Part shown: positions 9,253-18,388 of the stretch, piece after piece
Layout: each line of letters opens with the position of its first letter
Numbering within the stretch: the stretch's first letter is position 1
Source: Corynebacterium appendicis CIP 107643
GTDB taxonomy: Bacteria > Actinomycetota > Actinomycetes > Mycobacteriales > Mycobacteriaceae
DNA: 64,000 bases
NCBI RefSeq assembly: GCF_030408415.1
Contig: NZ_CP046976.1
Location: 2,202,808-2,266,807, forward strand
Direction of reading: 5' to 3'
Program-made: the position numbers and the translations under genes
Notes under the pieces: generated by a model
The model's database searches: none
The model's input: the letters and a program-made list of their open reading frames with translations, nothing else
What the model was told of the DNA's origin: nothing

Positions 9253-10929
9253 CTATGGCACACGGGTTTCCGTGGTGTTCCCTGGGATAGCGGATCGGTG
9301 TTGGAGTTCCTCGATGAGGACGCGGGTGTTCTCGGAGTAGTCCACTGGGACGTGGATGAGCTGCACTCCGCCCTGAGTGAATGCGTCTTCCAGGGCGGGG
9401 CCAAGCTGCGCCGCTTCGGTGACGTGGGTGCCGGTGGCGCCGTATGCCCTTGCGTAGGCGACGAAGTCAGGGTTGCCGAAGGTCATGCCATAGTCGGGGA
9501 ACCCGTCGACAGCTTGTTTCCATCGGATCATGCCATAGGCGTGGTCATCGAGGATCACCACCACAAGGTTGAGGCCGAGGCGGACCGCGGTTTCGAGCTC
9601 TTGGCTGTTCATCATGAACCCGCCGTCGCCGCAGACGGCCATGACCCGACGGCTCGGGTACAAGTGTGCGGCGGTGATCGCCGAGGGCAGGCCGGCTCCC
9701 ATAGTGGCCAGGGCGTTGTCGAGCAGGAGCGTGTTCGCTGTGGTGGTGCGGTAGTTGCGGGCGAACCAGATTTTGTACATGCCGTTATCGAGGGCGACGA
9801 TGCCGTCATCGGGCATGACCTGGCGAACCTGATGCACGATGCGTTGCGGGGTGAGCCGGTCCTCGGTGGCCCGGTCGGCGACCTTTGCGAGGATGCGCTC
9901 ACGCAGCGGCAGCAGCGCTCCGGCGTGCGGTACGCGGCCGGCGAGTTGTTCGGTGAGGGCGTGCAGGGTGTGGTGGAGATCACCGATGACTTCCAGTTGC
10001 GGGGTGTAGACCTCTTCGACGGTGGCAGGCTGGTAGTCGAGATGCACGACCCGCGGCCCGTCGGCTCGCATGATGAACGGGGGTTTCTCGACCGTGTCAT
10101 GTCCGATGGTGACGATCACATCGGCCTGCTCGATGGCCTCGTGTAGGTAGTCGCCCTCGGTCAGTGCTGCGGTGCCCAGGTAGAGGTCGGTGCATCCGGA
10201 GACGGTGCCCTTGCCCATCTGGGTGGTGAAGAACGGAATCCGCGAGCGAGAGATGAACTCGGTCAGCGCCTGGGTGCATCGCGGTCGTGCGGCGGCAGCG
10301 CCGAGCATGATCAACGGACGCTTGGCTCCCGAGATCACCTCGACGGCGGCGTTGATCGCCTCGGTGCTGGCCGTGGGCAGGACCGGGTGAGCGGGCTCGG
10401 CCAGGTCCAGGCGGGGCGTGGTGGTGGCGGCGATGTCTTCGGGTAGCTCCAGGTGCACCGGGCCGGGCCGTTCAGCTTGTGCGACGCGGAAGGCTTCACG
10501 GACCAGTGTCGGGATGGAGGCGGGCGAGACGATCTGCTGGGTCATCTTGGTCAACGGCTTCATCGCCGCGATCGTGTCCACGATCTGGAAGCGTGCCTGC
10601 GCGGCGGTGAGGATGCCTTTCTGTGCGGTGATCATGACCATCGGCATCGCCCCGAGCAGCGCATAGGCCGCGCCGGTGGACAGGTTCAGGGCACCGGGGC
10701 CCAGCGTGGTCAGGCACACCCCTGGTCGGCCGGTGAGGCGCCCGTGGGTGGCGGCCATGAAGGCGGCGGCCTGCTCGTGACGGGTCAGGACCAGTTCGAT
10801 GCTGGAGCGGCGGATCGCGTCGAGCAGATCGAGGTTCTCTTCGCCGGGCAGTCCGAAGATGCGATCAACACCTTCGTTCTCCAGTCCTGCGACCAGCAGA
10901 TCGGCTGCGGTGAAAGTGGTGGTCGTGAT
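9253..10929 (-). CDS. acetolactate synthase-like thiamine-diphosphate enzyme, no standard start codon
   Basis: A complete TPP-enzyme frame of about 558 residues. The N-terminal PYR domain has the catalytic glutamate in [13 protein letters not shown] and [16 protein letters not shown] central FAD-like domain follows, then the C-terminal PP domain with the ThDP motif [20 protein letters not shown]...N. The stretch MGKGTVSG...YLGTAAL...DTVEKPP resembles the single-subunit acetolactate synthase group. The only well-placed start is ATC at 10929, 8 bases after GGAGG. The first in-frame ATG (10758) would delete the catalytic glutamate. The gene may therefore be silent, use ATC, or carry an ATG-to-ATC mutation. 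It sits in cargo between IS6 and the copper ATPase remnant. Confidence 0.75.
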   Translation of the reverse strand: MTTTTFTAADLLVAGLENEGVDRIFGLPGEENLDLLDAIRRSSIELVLTRHEQAAAFMAATHGRLTGRPGVCLTTLGPGALNLSTGAAYALLGAMPMVMITAQKGILTAAQARFQIVDTIAAMKPLTKMTQQIVSPASIPTLVREAFRVAQAERPGPVHLELPEDIAATTTPRLDLAEPAHPVLPTASTEAINAAVEVISGAKRPLIMLGAAAARPRCTQALTEFISRSRIPFFTTQMGKGTVSGCTDLYLGTAALTEGDYLHEAIEQADVIVTIGHDTVEKPPFIMRADGPRVVHLDYQPATVEEVYTPQLEVIGDLHHTLHALTEQLAGRVPHAGALLPLRERILAKVADRATEDRLTPQRIVHQVRQVMPDDGIVALDNGMYKIWFARNYRTTTANTLLLDNALATMGAGLPSAITAAHLYPSRRVMAVCGDGGFMMNSQELETAVRLGLNLVVVILDDHAYGMIRWKQAVDGFPDYGMTFGNPDFVAYARAYGATGTHVTEAAQLGPALEDAFTQGGVQLIHVPVDYSENTRVLIEELQHRSAIPGNTTETRVP

Positions 10930-11064
10930 GGCGGTGGCCTCCGTGTCTCCTCGAATCGGTCAGGTCAGCTGCAGCGTGGTGAGGCAGGTAGCCTTAGCCA
11001 CTCGGCACACCACACTTGTACACACCTTGAACAACACATTGCAACGAATATTTACGAACACCAT

Positions 11065-12517
11065 CCCGGTCCCAGTCTCGCAGCTGGTCGCGGGCGACCA
11101 GTTCGTGGTGCGCCCGGGCGAGAAGATCGCCACGGACGGCCGGGTCATCTCCGGGCACTCGGCGGTGGACAACTCGATGCTCACCGGCGAATCCGTCCCT
11201 GTCGAGGTCACCGAGGGCGACACCGTCACCGGAGCAACGGTGAACCAGACTGGCCGTCTCGTTGTCGAGGCGACACGCGTCGGCGCGGAGACCACCCTGT
11301 CGCGCATGAGCGAGCTGGTGCGGCAGGCGCAGGCGGGGCAGGCGCCCGTCGAGAAGCTTGTGGACCGCATCTCGCGCGTCTTCGTCCCTACCATTATCGC
11401 GGTCGCTCTGGTAACGCTGGCCGTGCACCTTCTGCTCGGACACCCGGCCCCGCAGGCGTTCTCCGCGGCGGTGGCAGTGCTGATCATTGCGTGCCCGTGC
11501 GCGCTGGGGCTGGCGACACCGACGGCGATCCTCGTCGGCACCGGGCGCGGCGCACAAATGGGCCTGCTGATCAAGGGCCCGGAGATCCTCGAATCGACCC
11601 GGCGCGTGGACACGATCGTGCTGGACAAGACCGGCACGGTCACCACCGGCGAAATGACAGTGTCCAACGTTGAGCCTGCGAAGGGCTTCACAGCCGAGGA
11701 AGTGCTCGCGCTCGCCGCTGCTGTGGAATCCGGGTCCGAGCACCCCATCGCTCGGGCGATCGTCGCTGCGGGCGCTGACGTGCAGGTTCCGGAGGCCACC
11801 GACTTTGCAAGCACGCCAGGTCAGGGCGTCCAGGCGCTTGTCGACGGCTTCCCTGTCACCGTCTCCCGCGGCACCGGCGACCGGGCCCGGGCGCTGGAGA
11901 ATGACGGTGCCACTGCGGTGTCCGTGACCGTCGACGGGGCTGATGCCGGCGTGATCGCGGTGCGCGACACCGTGAAGGAGACCTCCGCGCAGGCAATCGC
12001 GGACCTGCGCGATCTGGGGCTCACCCCGCACCTGCTCACCGGCGACAACCCCGGTGCCGCCCGAGCAGCGGCCGAGGCCGTCGGGATCGACACGGAGAAT
12101 GTGACGGCGTCGGTGATGCCGGAGGAGAAGGTGGATGTCGTCGATAAGCTGCGCACTGACGGCAAAGTTGTCGCGATGGTCGGCGACGGCGTGAACGACG
12201 CTGCCGCTCTGGCCACCGCCGACCTGGGACTGGCCATGGGCTCCGGCACGGACGTCGCGATTGAAGCTGCCGACATCACCCTGATGGGCGACGACCTGCG
12301 GTCCGCCGCCGACGCCATCCGGCTCTCGCGCGCGACGCTGCGCACGATCAAGGGCAATTTGTTCTGGGCGTTCGCGTACAACGTGATCCTCGTGCCCGTG
12401 GCCGCGTTCGGGCTGCTCAATCCAATGCTGGCGGGCATCGCCATGGCTTTTTCGTCTGTGTTCGTCGTGACCAATTCGCTGCGTCTGAACCGTTTCCGGG
12501 CGGGAAGTTCTGAATAG
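11065..12517 (+). pseudogene. copper-translocating P-type ATPase, 5'-truncated
   Basis: About 483 C-terminal residues of a P1B-type copper ATPase. They start in the actuator domain ([18 protein letters not shown], then LTGES) and continue with the copper-site CPC ([14 protein letters not shown]), the phosphorylation site DKTGT, the HP motif ([11 protein letters not shown]), [10 protein letters not shown] and the C-terminal [15 protein letters not shown]. The N-terminal metal-binding domain and first four membrane helices are missing. The junction lies between about 10970 and 11065. The open frame extends upstream to 10799 through foreign sequence, so a chimeric product is possible but cannot be a working pump. 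The 5' start remains at 7608. Confidence 0.85.
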
Positions 12518-12570
12518 ATATCGCTCGCCCGCTTCTGTATCCCGATTGATGCTGGCTACTATTTCGGTGC

Positions 12571-13899
12571 ATGAGCACCACTGCCAGCACAAATGCATTG
12601 TCCCGGAACGAGCGGCTCGACCGACTCCCCGTCACCGGCAAGCACAAACGCCTGCTCGTCGGCTCGGGCATCGGGTGGGCGCTCGACGCGATGGATGTCG
12701 GGCTGGTGTCGTTCATCATCGCGGCGCTGGCTGTGCACTGGGACCTGGATAAGTCCACGACCTCCTGGATCGCGTCGATCGGCTTTATCGGCATGGCCAT
12801 CGGCGCCTCTCTCGGCGGTCTGCTCGCGGACAAGATCGGCCGCCGCCAGGTCTTCGCCGCGACGCTGCTGCTCTACGGCCTAGCCACGGGCGCATCCGCG
12901 CTGGCCTGGTCGGTCGGCGCGCTGATGATCTTCCGCTTCCTCGTCGGGCTCGGCTTGGGCGCGGAACTGCCCGTGGCGTCGACTCTGATCAGCGAGTTCT
13001 CCCCGCGCAAGGTCCGCGGTCGCATGGTCGTGCTGCTCGAAGCTTTCTGGGCGGTCGGCTGGATCTTGGCCGCCGTCATCGGCACCTTCGTCGTCTCCCA
13101 GGGCGAGACCGGCTGGCGGTGGGGCTTCGCGCTCGGCGCTGTTCCTGCGGTGTACGCCATCTATGTGCGCCTCGGGCTACCGGAATCGGTGCGCTACCTC
13201 GAAACGGCCGGACGACACGACGAAGCCGAAGAAATTGTCCGGTCCTTCGAATCCGCCGCCGACCCGGCGAAGATCGACCACTCCCCCGCCCCTGCTGCCA
13301 CCGACGACGATGTCCGCGGCGGGATTTGGAGCCCGGCACTGCGTCGCCGCACCGCAGCATTCTGGGCAGTGTGGTTCGGTGTCTCCCTGTCCTACTATGG
13401 CGCTTTTATCTGGATCCCGTCGCTGCTGGTCGACCAGGGCTTCACCCTGGTGCGCTCGTTCACCTTCACGTTGATCATCACGGTCGCGCAGCTGCCCGGG
13501 TACGCCGCCGCCGGCTGGTTGATCGAGGTCTGGGGCCGCCGTATCACCTTGTCCGTATTCCTCGCCGGCTCCGCTCTAGCCGCCGTGCTCTACGGGTTCG
13601 CCGCCGTACCGTGGCAGATCATCGCCGCCGGCTGCCTGCTGTCATTCTTCAATCTCGGCGCCTGGGGCGCGCTCTACGCAATCGGCCCGGAGCTCTACCC
13701 CACCGCGATCCGCGCGACCGGTACCGGCGCTGGCGCCGCCTTCGGCCGGATCGGCTCCATCATCGCGCCGCTGATCGTCCCGCCGGTGCTGAATTTTGGC
13801 GGTCCGTCGGCGGTATTCTGCGTCTTCGCCGCCGCATTCGCTCTGGCTTGTATCGCGGCATTCACACTGCCGGAGCAGCGCGGTAAGGCGTTGAGCTAA
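12571..13899 (+). CDS. niaP: MFS transporter, NiaP-like (niacin uptake)
   Basis: A 442-residue, 12-helix major facilitator. GWALDAMDVGLVSFIIAALA near the N-terminus, LADKIGRR (loop 2-3), GLGLGAELPVASTLISE, the arginine-rich PRKVRGRM, and FNLGAWGALYAIGPELYPT with AIRATGTG near the end closely follow the pattern of Bacillus NiaP niacin transporters. Related aromatic-acid permeases cannot be excluded. The start ATG has TACTAT 8 bases upstream and no ribosome binding site, suggesting a leaderless mRNA. The gene overlaps dnaB tail to tail by 4 bases. Confidence 0.78.
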   Translation: MSTTASTNALSRNERLDRLPVTGKHKRLLVGSGIGWALDAMDVGLVSFIIAALAVHWDLDKSTTSWIASIGFIGMAIGASLGGLLADKIGRRQVFAATLLLYGLATGASALAWSVGALMIFRFLVGLGLGAELPVASTLISEFSPRKVRGRMVVLLEAFWAVGWILAAVIGTFVVSQGETGWRWGFALGAVPAVYAIYVRLGLPESVRYLETAGRHDEAEEIVRSFESAADPAKIDHSPAPAATDDDVRGGIWSPALRRRTAAFWAVWFGVSLSYYGAFIWIPSLLVDQGFTLVRSFTFTLIITVAQLPGYAAAGWLIEVWGRRITLSVFLAGSALAAVLYGFAAVPWQIIAAGCLLSFFNLGAWGALYAIGPELYPTAIRATGTGAGAAFGRIGSIIAPLIVPPVLNFGGPSAVFCVFAAAFALACIAAFTLPEQRGKALS

Positions 13900-15428
13900 C
13901 CGCGCGCCATGTTGACGAAGCGCGAGTAGTGCAACTGGTGCGCCACGGCGACGGTGTCGATCGGGCCGCCACGGTGCTTCGCGATGATGATGTCCGCCTC
14001 ACCCGCGCGCTCGTTGTCGCGGTCCTGCGAGTCCGGGCGGTACAAGAGCATGACGATATCGGCGTCCTGCTCGAGCGAGCCGGACTCACGCAGGTCAGCG
14101 AGTTGCGGCCGCTTGTCGGTACGGGCCTCCGGACCACGGTTGAGCTGAGAGATCGCGATGACCGGAACCTCTAGCTCCTTGGCCAGCAACTTGAGCTGGC
14201 GGGAGAAGTCCGACACCTCCTGCTGGCGTGATTCGACCTTGCGGCCGGAGCTCATCAGCTGCAGGTAGTCGAGCACCACAAGATCTAGGCCGTGCTGCTG
14301 CTTCAAACGGCGGGCCTTGGACCGGATCTCCATCATGGTCAGATTCGGAGAATCATCGACGAAGATCGGCGCCGCCTGGATCTCGCGGAGACGTTGGGTG
14401 AGCTTCTCCCAGTCGGCTTCTTCCATCTGGCCGGAACGCATCGCCGCCAGCTTGATCTCGGTCTCGGCGGAGAGCAGACGCATGACGATCTCGGAGGCAC
14501 TCATCTCTAACGAGAAGATGACCGACGTCAGTCCGTTGTGGATAGAGCACGAGCGCACGAAATCCATGGCCAAGGTCGACTTACCCACACCGGGACGCGC
14601 AGCGATAATGATCATCTGACCGGCGTGCAGGCCATTGGTCAGGCGGTCCAAATCGATAAAGCCGGTGGGCACACCTGCTGCCAAGCCGCCTTCCTTCTCG
14701 TAGGCGGCGAGCTCGTCCACGGTGGGCTTGAGCAGGTCAGCGAGCGCACGGTAGTCCTCGCCTGTCTTCTGCTGGGCGACCGCGAAGACTTCCTGTTGCG
14801 CACGGTCGACGAGATTCTCGATTTCCATGCCTTCGGCGCCGTCGTAACCGAGCTGGGCGACGCGGGTGCCGGCATCTACCAGCTGGCGGAGCGTCGACTT
14901 CTCCCCCACGATGTCCGCGTAGTAGCGGGCGTTCGCCGAGGTGGGCACCTCGGAAATCAGCGTGTGCAGGTACGGTGCGCCGCCCGCACGCTCCAGCTGG
15001 TTTAAGCGGTCCAGGCGGCCGCTGACAATCAGCACGTCCACCTCGGAGCCTTGTGAGTACAGATCCAGAATCGCCTGATAGATCAGCTGGTGCGCCGGGA
15101 AGTAGAAGTCCTCCACCCGCAGTAGCTCACTGACGTCGATGACCGTGTTCGGACTGAGCAGCATCGCACCGAGCACACCCTGTTCGGCTTTCCGGTCATG
15201 CGGAGGCTGACGGTATTCGCTCAGATCATCTCGGTCCTGCGAGAAGCCCTTTCCTCGGCTGTAGCGCGAAGAACCACCGGATCGCCCGGATCCACCCCGG
15301 TAGTCCTCCGGCGGCCCGTCGGTGGGTTCCGGCGGCAGAGGCACTGCTTCATCGGCGAAGCTGTCGCCCCCGTTGGGGGTGTCCTGCGACGAGTTTCCCT
15401 CAGATGTTCCCGCTGTACCCGATGCCAT
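13896..15428 (-). CDS. dnaB: replicative DNA helicase DnaB
   Basis: A 510-residue hexameric helicase that unwinds DNA at the replication fork. The N-terminal domain begins PPHDRKAEQGVLGAMLLSP. The RecA-like domain has Walker A ARPGVGKSTLAMDF (about 244-257), LDLVVLDYLQLM (Walker B) and AISQLNRGPE with the usual arginine and glutamine residues. There is no intein. I chose the ATG at 15428 because AAGGAG lies 9 bases upstream. An upstream ATG at 15491 has no such site. A cluster of DnaA boxes precedes the gene (15530-15819). Confidence 0.96.
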   Translation of the reverse strand: MASGTAGTSEGNSSQDTPNGGDSFADEAVPLPPEPTDGPPEDYRGGSGRSGGSSRYSRGKGFSQDRDDLSEYRQPPHDRKAEQGVLGAMLLSPNTVIDVSELLRVEDFYFPAHQLIYQAILDLYSQGSEVDVLIVSGRLDRLNQLERAGGAPYLHTLISEVPTSANARYYADIVGEKSTLRQLVDAGTRVAQLGYDGAEGMEIENLVDRAQQEVFAVAQQKTGEDYRALADLLKPTVDELAAYEKEGGLAAGVPTGFIDLDRLTNGLHAGQMIIIAARPGVGKSTLAMDFVRSCSIHNGLTSVIFSLEMSASEIVMRLLSAETEIKLAAMRSGQMEEADWEKLTQRLREIQAAPIFVDDSPNLTMMEIRSKARRLKQQHGLDLVVLDYLQLMSSGRKVESRQQEVSDFSRQLKLLAKELEVPVIAISQLNRGPEARTDKRPQLADLRESGSLEQDADIVMLLYRPDSQDRDNERAGEADIIIAKHRGGPIDTVAVAHQLHYSRFVNMARG

Positions 15429-15529
15429 ATTCTCCCGCTCCTTACACGTTGTCAGGTCGTGTGAGATGTTACCTGCCAGGGTGAACCACACCCGCGTCTA
15501 GCAGCTCTTTTAAACACCCCCCAACAAAG

Positions 15530-15819
15530 TTATCCACAGCCCCATGTGGACAACTTCCACAAAGCCCTCGACCTATTTCACACCCCCGCAGCCTTCCTTG
15601 TGGATAACTTGTGGATAACTTCTGTAGCTATCCCCATTCAGCGCGTAAGATGCAGCTGAACAGGCTTTTATTCAGACCACAGAACCATCACGTCCGGTGA
15701 ATAACTTCACAACCTGCGGGTTTGACAACAGGAAAATCAGCCTCATAATCATCGCGACCCGGTGTAATTTACGCATAGTTTTGCGCTGTGAACTGCAGCT
15801 TTTCCACCGGTTATCCACA
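15530..15819. promoter_or_regulatory. DnaA-box cluster upstream of dnaB
   Basis: Perfect TTATCCACA boxes lie at 15530-15538 and 15811-15819, and in reverse at 15599-15607 and 15610-15618. A TTGTCCACA-type box lies at 15545-15553 (reverse). The rest of this 545-base gap between dnaB and rplI is unusually AT-rich for the region (about 15610-15790) and holds no gene. It suggests DnaA control of dnaB, or a DnaA-titrating or DnaA-reactivating locus. Confidence 0.65.
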
Positions 15820-15881
15820 ACGTCTGTACGCAACCGCAGGTCAGCGCCGAAGAAGAAAATCGTTCAAAAGCCACGCAAAAA

Positions 15882-15920
15882 GAGCGTGGGCCCCACTCCT
15901 CACAAGTGGGACCCACGCTC
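15882..15920 (-). terminator. rho-independent terminator of rpsF-ssb-rplI
   Basis: GAGCGTGGGTCCCACT and its near-perfect complement form a long GC-rich stem on the minus strand, followed by TTTTT. It lies 53 bases beyond the rplI stop. Confidence 0.88.
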
Positions 15921-15973
15921 AAAGCTGTTGTCATTGGATCGCGTCTGGCGCGATCGCCGCTAGGCGCAATTAT

Positions 15974-16426
15974 TTATGCGCTAACGACCTCGAAGTTCAC
16001 CTTGCCCTCCACGTCATCGTGGAGTCGGACCTTGACCTGGTAGCCGCCGGTGCTGGTCACGAGACCCTTCGGAACGTTGATGCGGCGTTTGTCCAAGTTC
16101 GGGCCACCTGCTGCTGCAACGGCATCAGCGATGTCGGCCGGCTTGACCGAGCCGAAGATCTTGCCACTGTTGGAGGTACGCACCTTGACGGTGACGCCCT
16201 GCAGCTGGTCGAGCTGGTCACGCAGTTCCTTTGCGTGGTCCAGGTCGCGCACTTCGCGCTCCTGCTGGGTGCGCTTAATGTCTTCAATCTGCTTCTCAGC
16301 ACCGCGGGTGGCCACGATGGCCAGGCCGCGCGGAAGCAGAAGGTTACGTCCGTAGCCGTCCTTGACCTCGACAATGTCGCCGGGTTCACCAAGGTTCTCA
16401 ACGGCAGCGGTGAGGATCAGTTTCAT
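15974..16426 (-). CDS. rplI: 50S ribosomal protein L9
   Basis: A 150-residue ribosomal protein with the L9 N-terminal signature MKLILTAAVENLGEPGDIVEV, followed by KDGYGRNLLLPRGLA, a long connecting helix (about 45-75) and the C-terminal domain ending KVNFEVVSA. The full length is normal. It binds 23S rRNA at the base of the L1 stalk. It lies 48 bases downstream of ssb and is the last gene of the rpsF-ssb-rplI transcript. rpsR is not between ssb and rplI, unlike in mycobacteria. Confidence 0.97.
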   Translation of the reverse strand: MKLILTAAVENLGEPGDIVEVKDGYGRNLLLPRGLAIVATRGAEKQIEDIKRTQQEREVRDLDHAKELRDQLDQLQGVTVKVRTSNSGKIFGSVKPADIADAVAAAGGPNLDKRRINVPKGLVTSTGGYQVKVRLHDDVEGKVNFEVVSA

Positions 16427-16474
16427 AATCCTGACCTTTCCTTCTGAAAGTTGATGGTGTTTTGTCGATGTGTT

Positions 16475-17053
16475 TTAGAACGGGGGCTCGTCGTCCATGC
16501 CGCCGAAGCCGCCGGCAGGGGGTGCAGAGTTCCACGGGTCGTTGGCGGGCTGGTTGTTCTGCTGGCTGCCCTGGTTGGACGGACCAGACTGACCTCCGCC
16601 TTGGTTGCCGCCGCCACCGAATCCACCGGTGGACTGGCCGCCGCCCTGGTTGCCGCCGAAACCTCCGCCGGAGCGACCGCCCTCACGCGGGTTCCGGTTC
16701 ACGTTCGCGGTGGCGTACTTCAGGGACGGACCGACCTCGTCGGCCTCAACCTCGAATACCGTGCGGTTTTCGCCCTCACGGTTCTGGTAGGAGCGCTGCT
16801 TCAGGCGGCCGTTGACAATCACGCGCATGCCCTTGGTCAGCGACTCCGCAACGTTTTCCGCGGCCTCACGCCACGCGTTGCAGGTCAGGAACAAAGCTTC
16901 GCCGTCTTCCCACTGGCCGGAATCGCGGTTGTACACGCGCGGGGTGGATGCGATGCGGAAATTCGCCACCGCAAGCCCCGTCGGGGTGAATCGCAGTTCC
17001 GGGTCAGCAACGAGGTTGCCTACGACAGTGATTGGGGTATCGCCTTGTGCCAT
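16475..17053 (-). CDS. ssb: single-stranded DNA-binding protein
   Basis: A 192-residue SSB. Residues 1-112 form the OB fold, starting [20 protein letters not shown] and including [18 protein letters not shown] and [13 protein letters not shown]. The linker is glycine-, asparagine- and glutamine-rich with GGG/GGNQGG repeats. The C-terminal acidic tip is MDDEPPF, which recruits partner proteins. It acts at replication forks and in repair. The gene lies between rpsF and rplI. The 143 bases to rpsF contain no gene. Confidence 0.96.
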   Translation of the reverse strand: MAQGDTPITVVGNLVADPELRFTPTGLAVANFRIASTPRVYNRDSGQWEDGEALFLTCNAWREAAENVAESLTKGMRVIVNGRLKQRSYQNREGENRTVFEVEADEVGPSLKYATANVNRNPREGGRSGGGFGGNQGGGQSTGGFGGGGNQGGGQSGPSNQGSQQNNQPANDPWNSAPPAGGFGGMDDEPPF

Positions 17054-17196
17054 TTTTCGTCCTTACCTTTTCGACCTTGTGAACAGTGTGCTGTATCGAC
17101 GTTTATTGTCGTGTGCAAGCCAGTGTATAGCCCGCACCGAACACAGCCCGTGCGCTGGGGTTTTCACCTTCGCGCGCCGTTCTAAAAGTTCAGCGC

Positions 17197-17487
17197 TTAC
17201 TTGTTGTCGGTGCGCAGAACCTTGGTGCGGATAACAGAGTCGTTCAGGTTCAGACGACGGTCGAATTCCTGCACGGTCTCCGACTCGCAGTCCAGAGTGA
17301 CGACCGCGTAGACGCCTTCTTCCTTCTTGTCGATCGGGTATGCAAGACGACGCTTGCCCCACACATCGACGTTTTCCACCGTGCCGTTATCCTTGCGGAC
17401 AATTTCAAGGTACTTGTCCAGGGACGGGGCAACAGTGCGTTCATCCTGACTCGGGTCGAGAATGATCATTACTTCGTAGTGACGCAC
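17197..17487 (-). CDS. rpsF: 30S ribosomal protein S6
   Basis: A 96-residue S6 protein: [17 protein letters not shown] at the start, then [19 protein letters not shown] and [18 protein letters not shown] chose the GTG at 17487, 11 bases after AGGAGG, because homologues begin at this residue. The ATG at 17499 overlaps the ribosome binding site. It is the first gene of the rpsF-ssb-rplI operon. A copy of the dispersed 10-mer is in the intergenic region upstream (17612-17621). Confidence 0.96.
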   Translation of the reverse strand: MRHYEVMIILDPSQDERTVAPSLDKYLEIVRKDNGTVENVDVWGKRRLAYPIDKKEEGVYAVVTLDCESETVQEFDRRLNLNDSVIRTKVLRTDNK

Positions 17488-17640
17488 GGACCTCATCACC
17501 TCCTATGGTCGTTTCATTGGTTTCGGCCACCGCCCTTGTGGCGATGGCAGGAGGGTCGTTGCGTCAAGCAACCAGTCCAGCGTACCGCAGGGATCGAGCG
17601 CGGAGAAATTGCTTATCGACGCCCCGCGTTGCCGTCTCTA

Positions 17641-18090
17641 CTAGTCGTCCCGGTCAACATCGCGCACTAGTCCATCGGGGTCGACATCGATGTCGATGTC
17701 GCCGAACTCGATCTCCCAGTACCCGTCATCGTCCCATTCGATCTCGACGCCGCCCTCATTGTTGTTGGCTGCAGCGAGGACGCGCTCGACTTCTTCTGCG
17801 GAAACCCCTTCATCAGCCATCTCGGCTTCCGCTTTGCCGGTGTAGCCGGTCACTTCGGCTGGCAGGTCACCCTGTGCGCTGCCCGCGGCCTGCGACTGAT
17901 CGTCTTGGTCATCAGCCTGGTCATCGTCACCGTCATCTGCCGCAGGAGTGGTCTCCGTGACCTGTTCGGTCACGGTCTCAGGGGCGGCAGAAGTTTCGGA
18001 CGGAGCATCGTCGGCAGTGTCGCTACATGCGGCAAGAGAGACGGAAAGAGCAGGCACAGCGAAAATCGTCGTTAGTTTCTTCAGCCTCAT
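17641..18090 (-). CDS. putative lipoprotein with acidic linker, possible PepSY-like domain
   Basis: A 149-residue secreted protein. MRLKKLTTIFAVPALSVSLA precedes AC, a lipobox (SLAAC) that would anchor it to the outer face of the membrane. A low-complexity region of about 50 residues follows, rich in D, T, E and Q. The last 70 residues (DLPAEVTGYTGKAEAEM..., then EWDDDGYWEIEFGD) look like a single small PepSY-type fold, but the match is only by pattern. ATG at 18090 is chosen because the signal peptide starts there. Its function is unknown. Confidence 0.72.
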   Translation of the reverse strand: MRLKKLTTIFAVPALSVSLAACSDTADDAPSETSAAPETVTEQVTETTPAADDGDDDQADDQDDQSQAAGSAQGDLPAEVTGYTGKAEAEMADEGVSAEEVERVLAAANNNEGGVEIEWDDDGYWEIEFGDIDIDVDPDGLVRDVDRDD

Positions 18091-18187
18091 GATTTCCACC
18101 GTACGTAGCCATGAAGATTCGTCAACGAAATCTTTGTTCTCCCTGGGCACACCGTGAATATTGTCCGTAAGGCTCGCCCGTGGAAAC

Positions 18188-18388
18188 TTACTGGCCCGCG
18201 TTCGGCGCGGCGACGAAGACGGCCAGGAAGACCGGGACGAAGGTCATGAAGATGAATGCGGCGAGCCCGAGCCCGACGGACAACGCTGCGGGTTTGTTCT
18301 TCACGACTGTCCAGTAGCAGGCAGTGAAGAGACCGAATGCGACGAGGATGGAACAGATTCCGAGGATTGTGGTCGCGGTGAGACCCAT
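18188..18388 (-). CDS. small two-helix membrane protein
   Basis: A 66-residue protein (MGLTATTILGICSILVAFGL... ending APNAGQ) with two hydrophobic helices separated by VVKNKPAALS. The start ATG at 18388 has GGGAGGAGG 10 bases upstream. That ribosome binding site and the first 88 bases of the gene lie inside the 3' end of the glycosyltransferase gene in another frame. I do not recognise the family. Confidence 0.6.
   Translation of the reverse strand: MGLTATTILGICSILVAFGLFTACYWTVVKNKPAALSVGLGLAAFIFMTFVPVFLAVFVAAPNAGQ

Noticed and set aside
10994..12598. 534-codon open frame antisense to the copper ATPase remnant
   Set aside because: It is a high-GC shadow frame. The sense frame has all ATPase motifs and this one has arginine/histidine-rich random composition.
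13896..15428. Possible intein in DnaB
   Set aside because: The protein is 510 residues with contiguous helicase motifs; there is no insertion.
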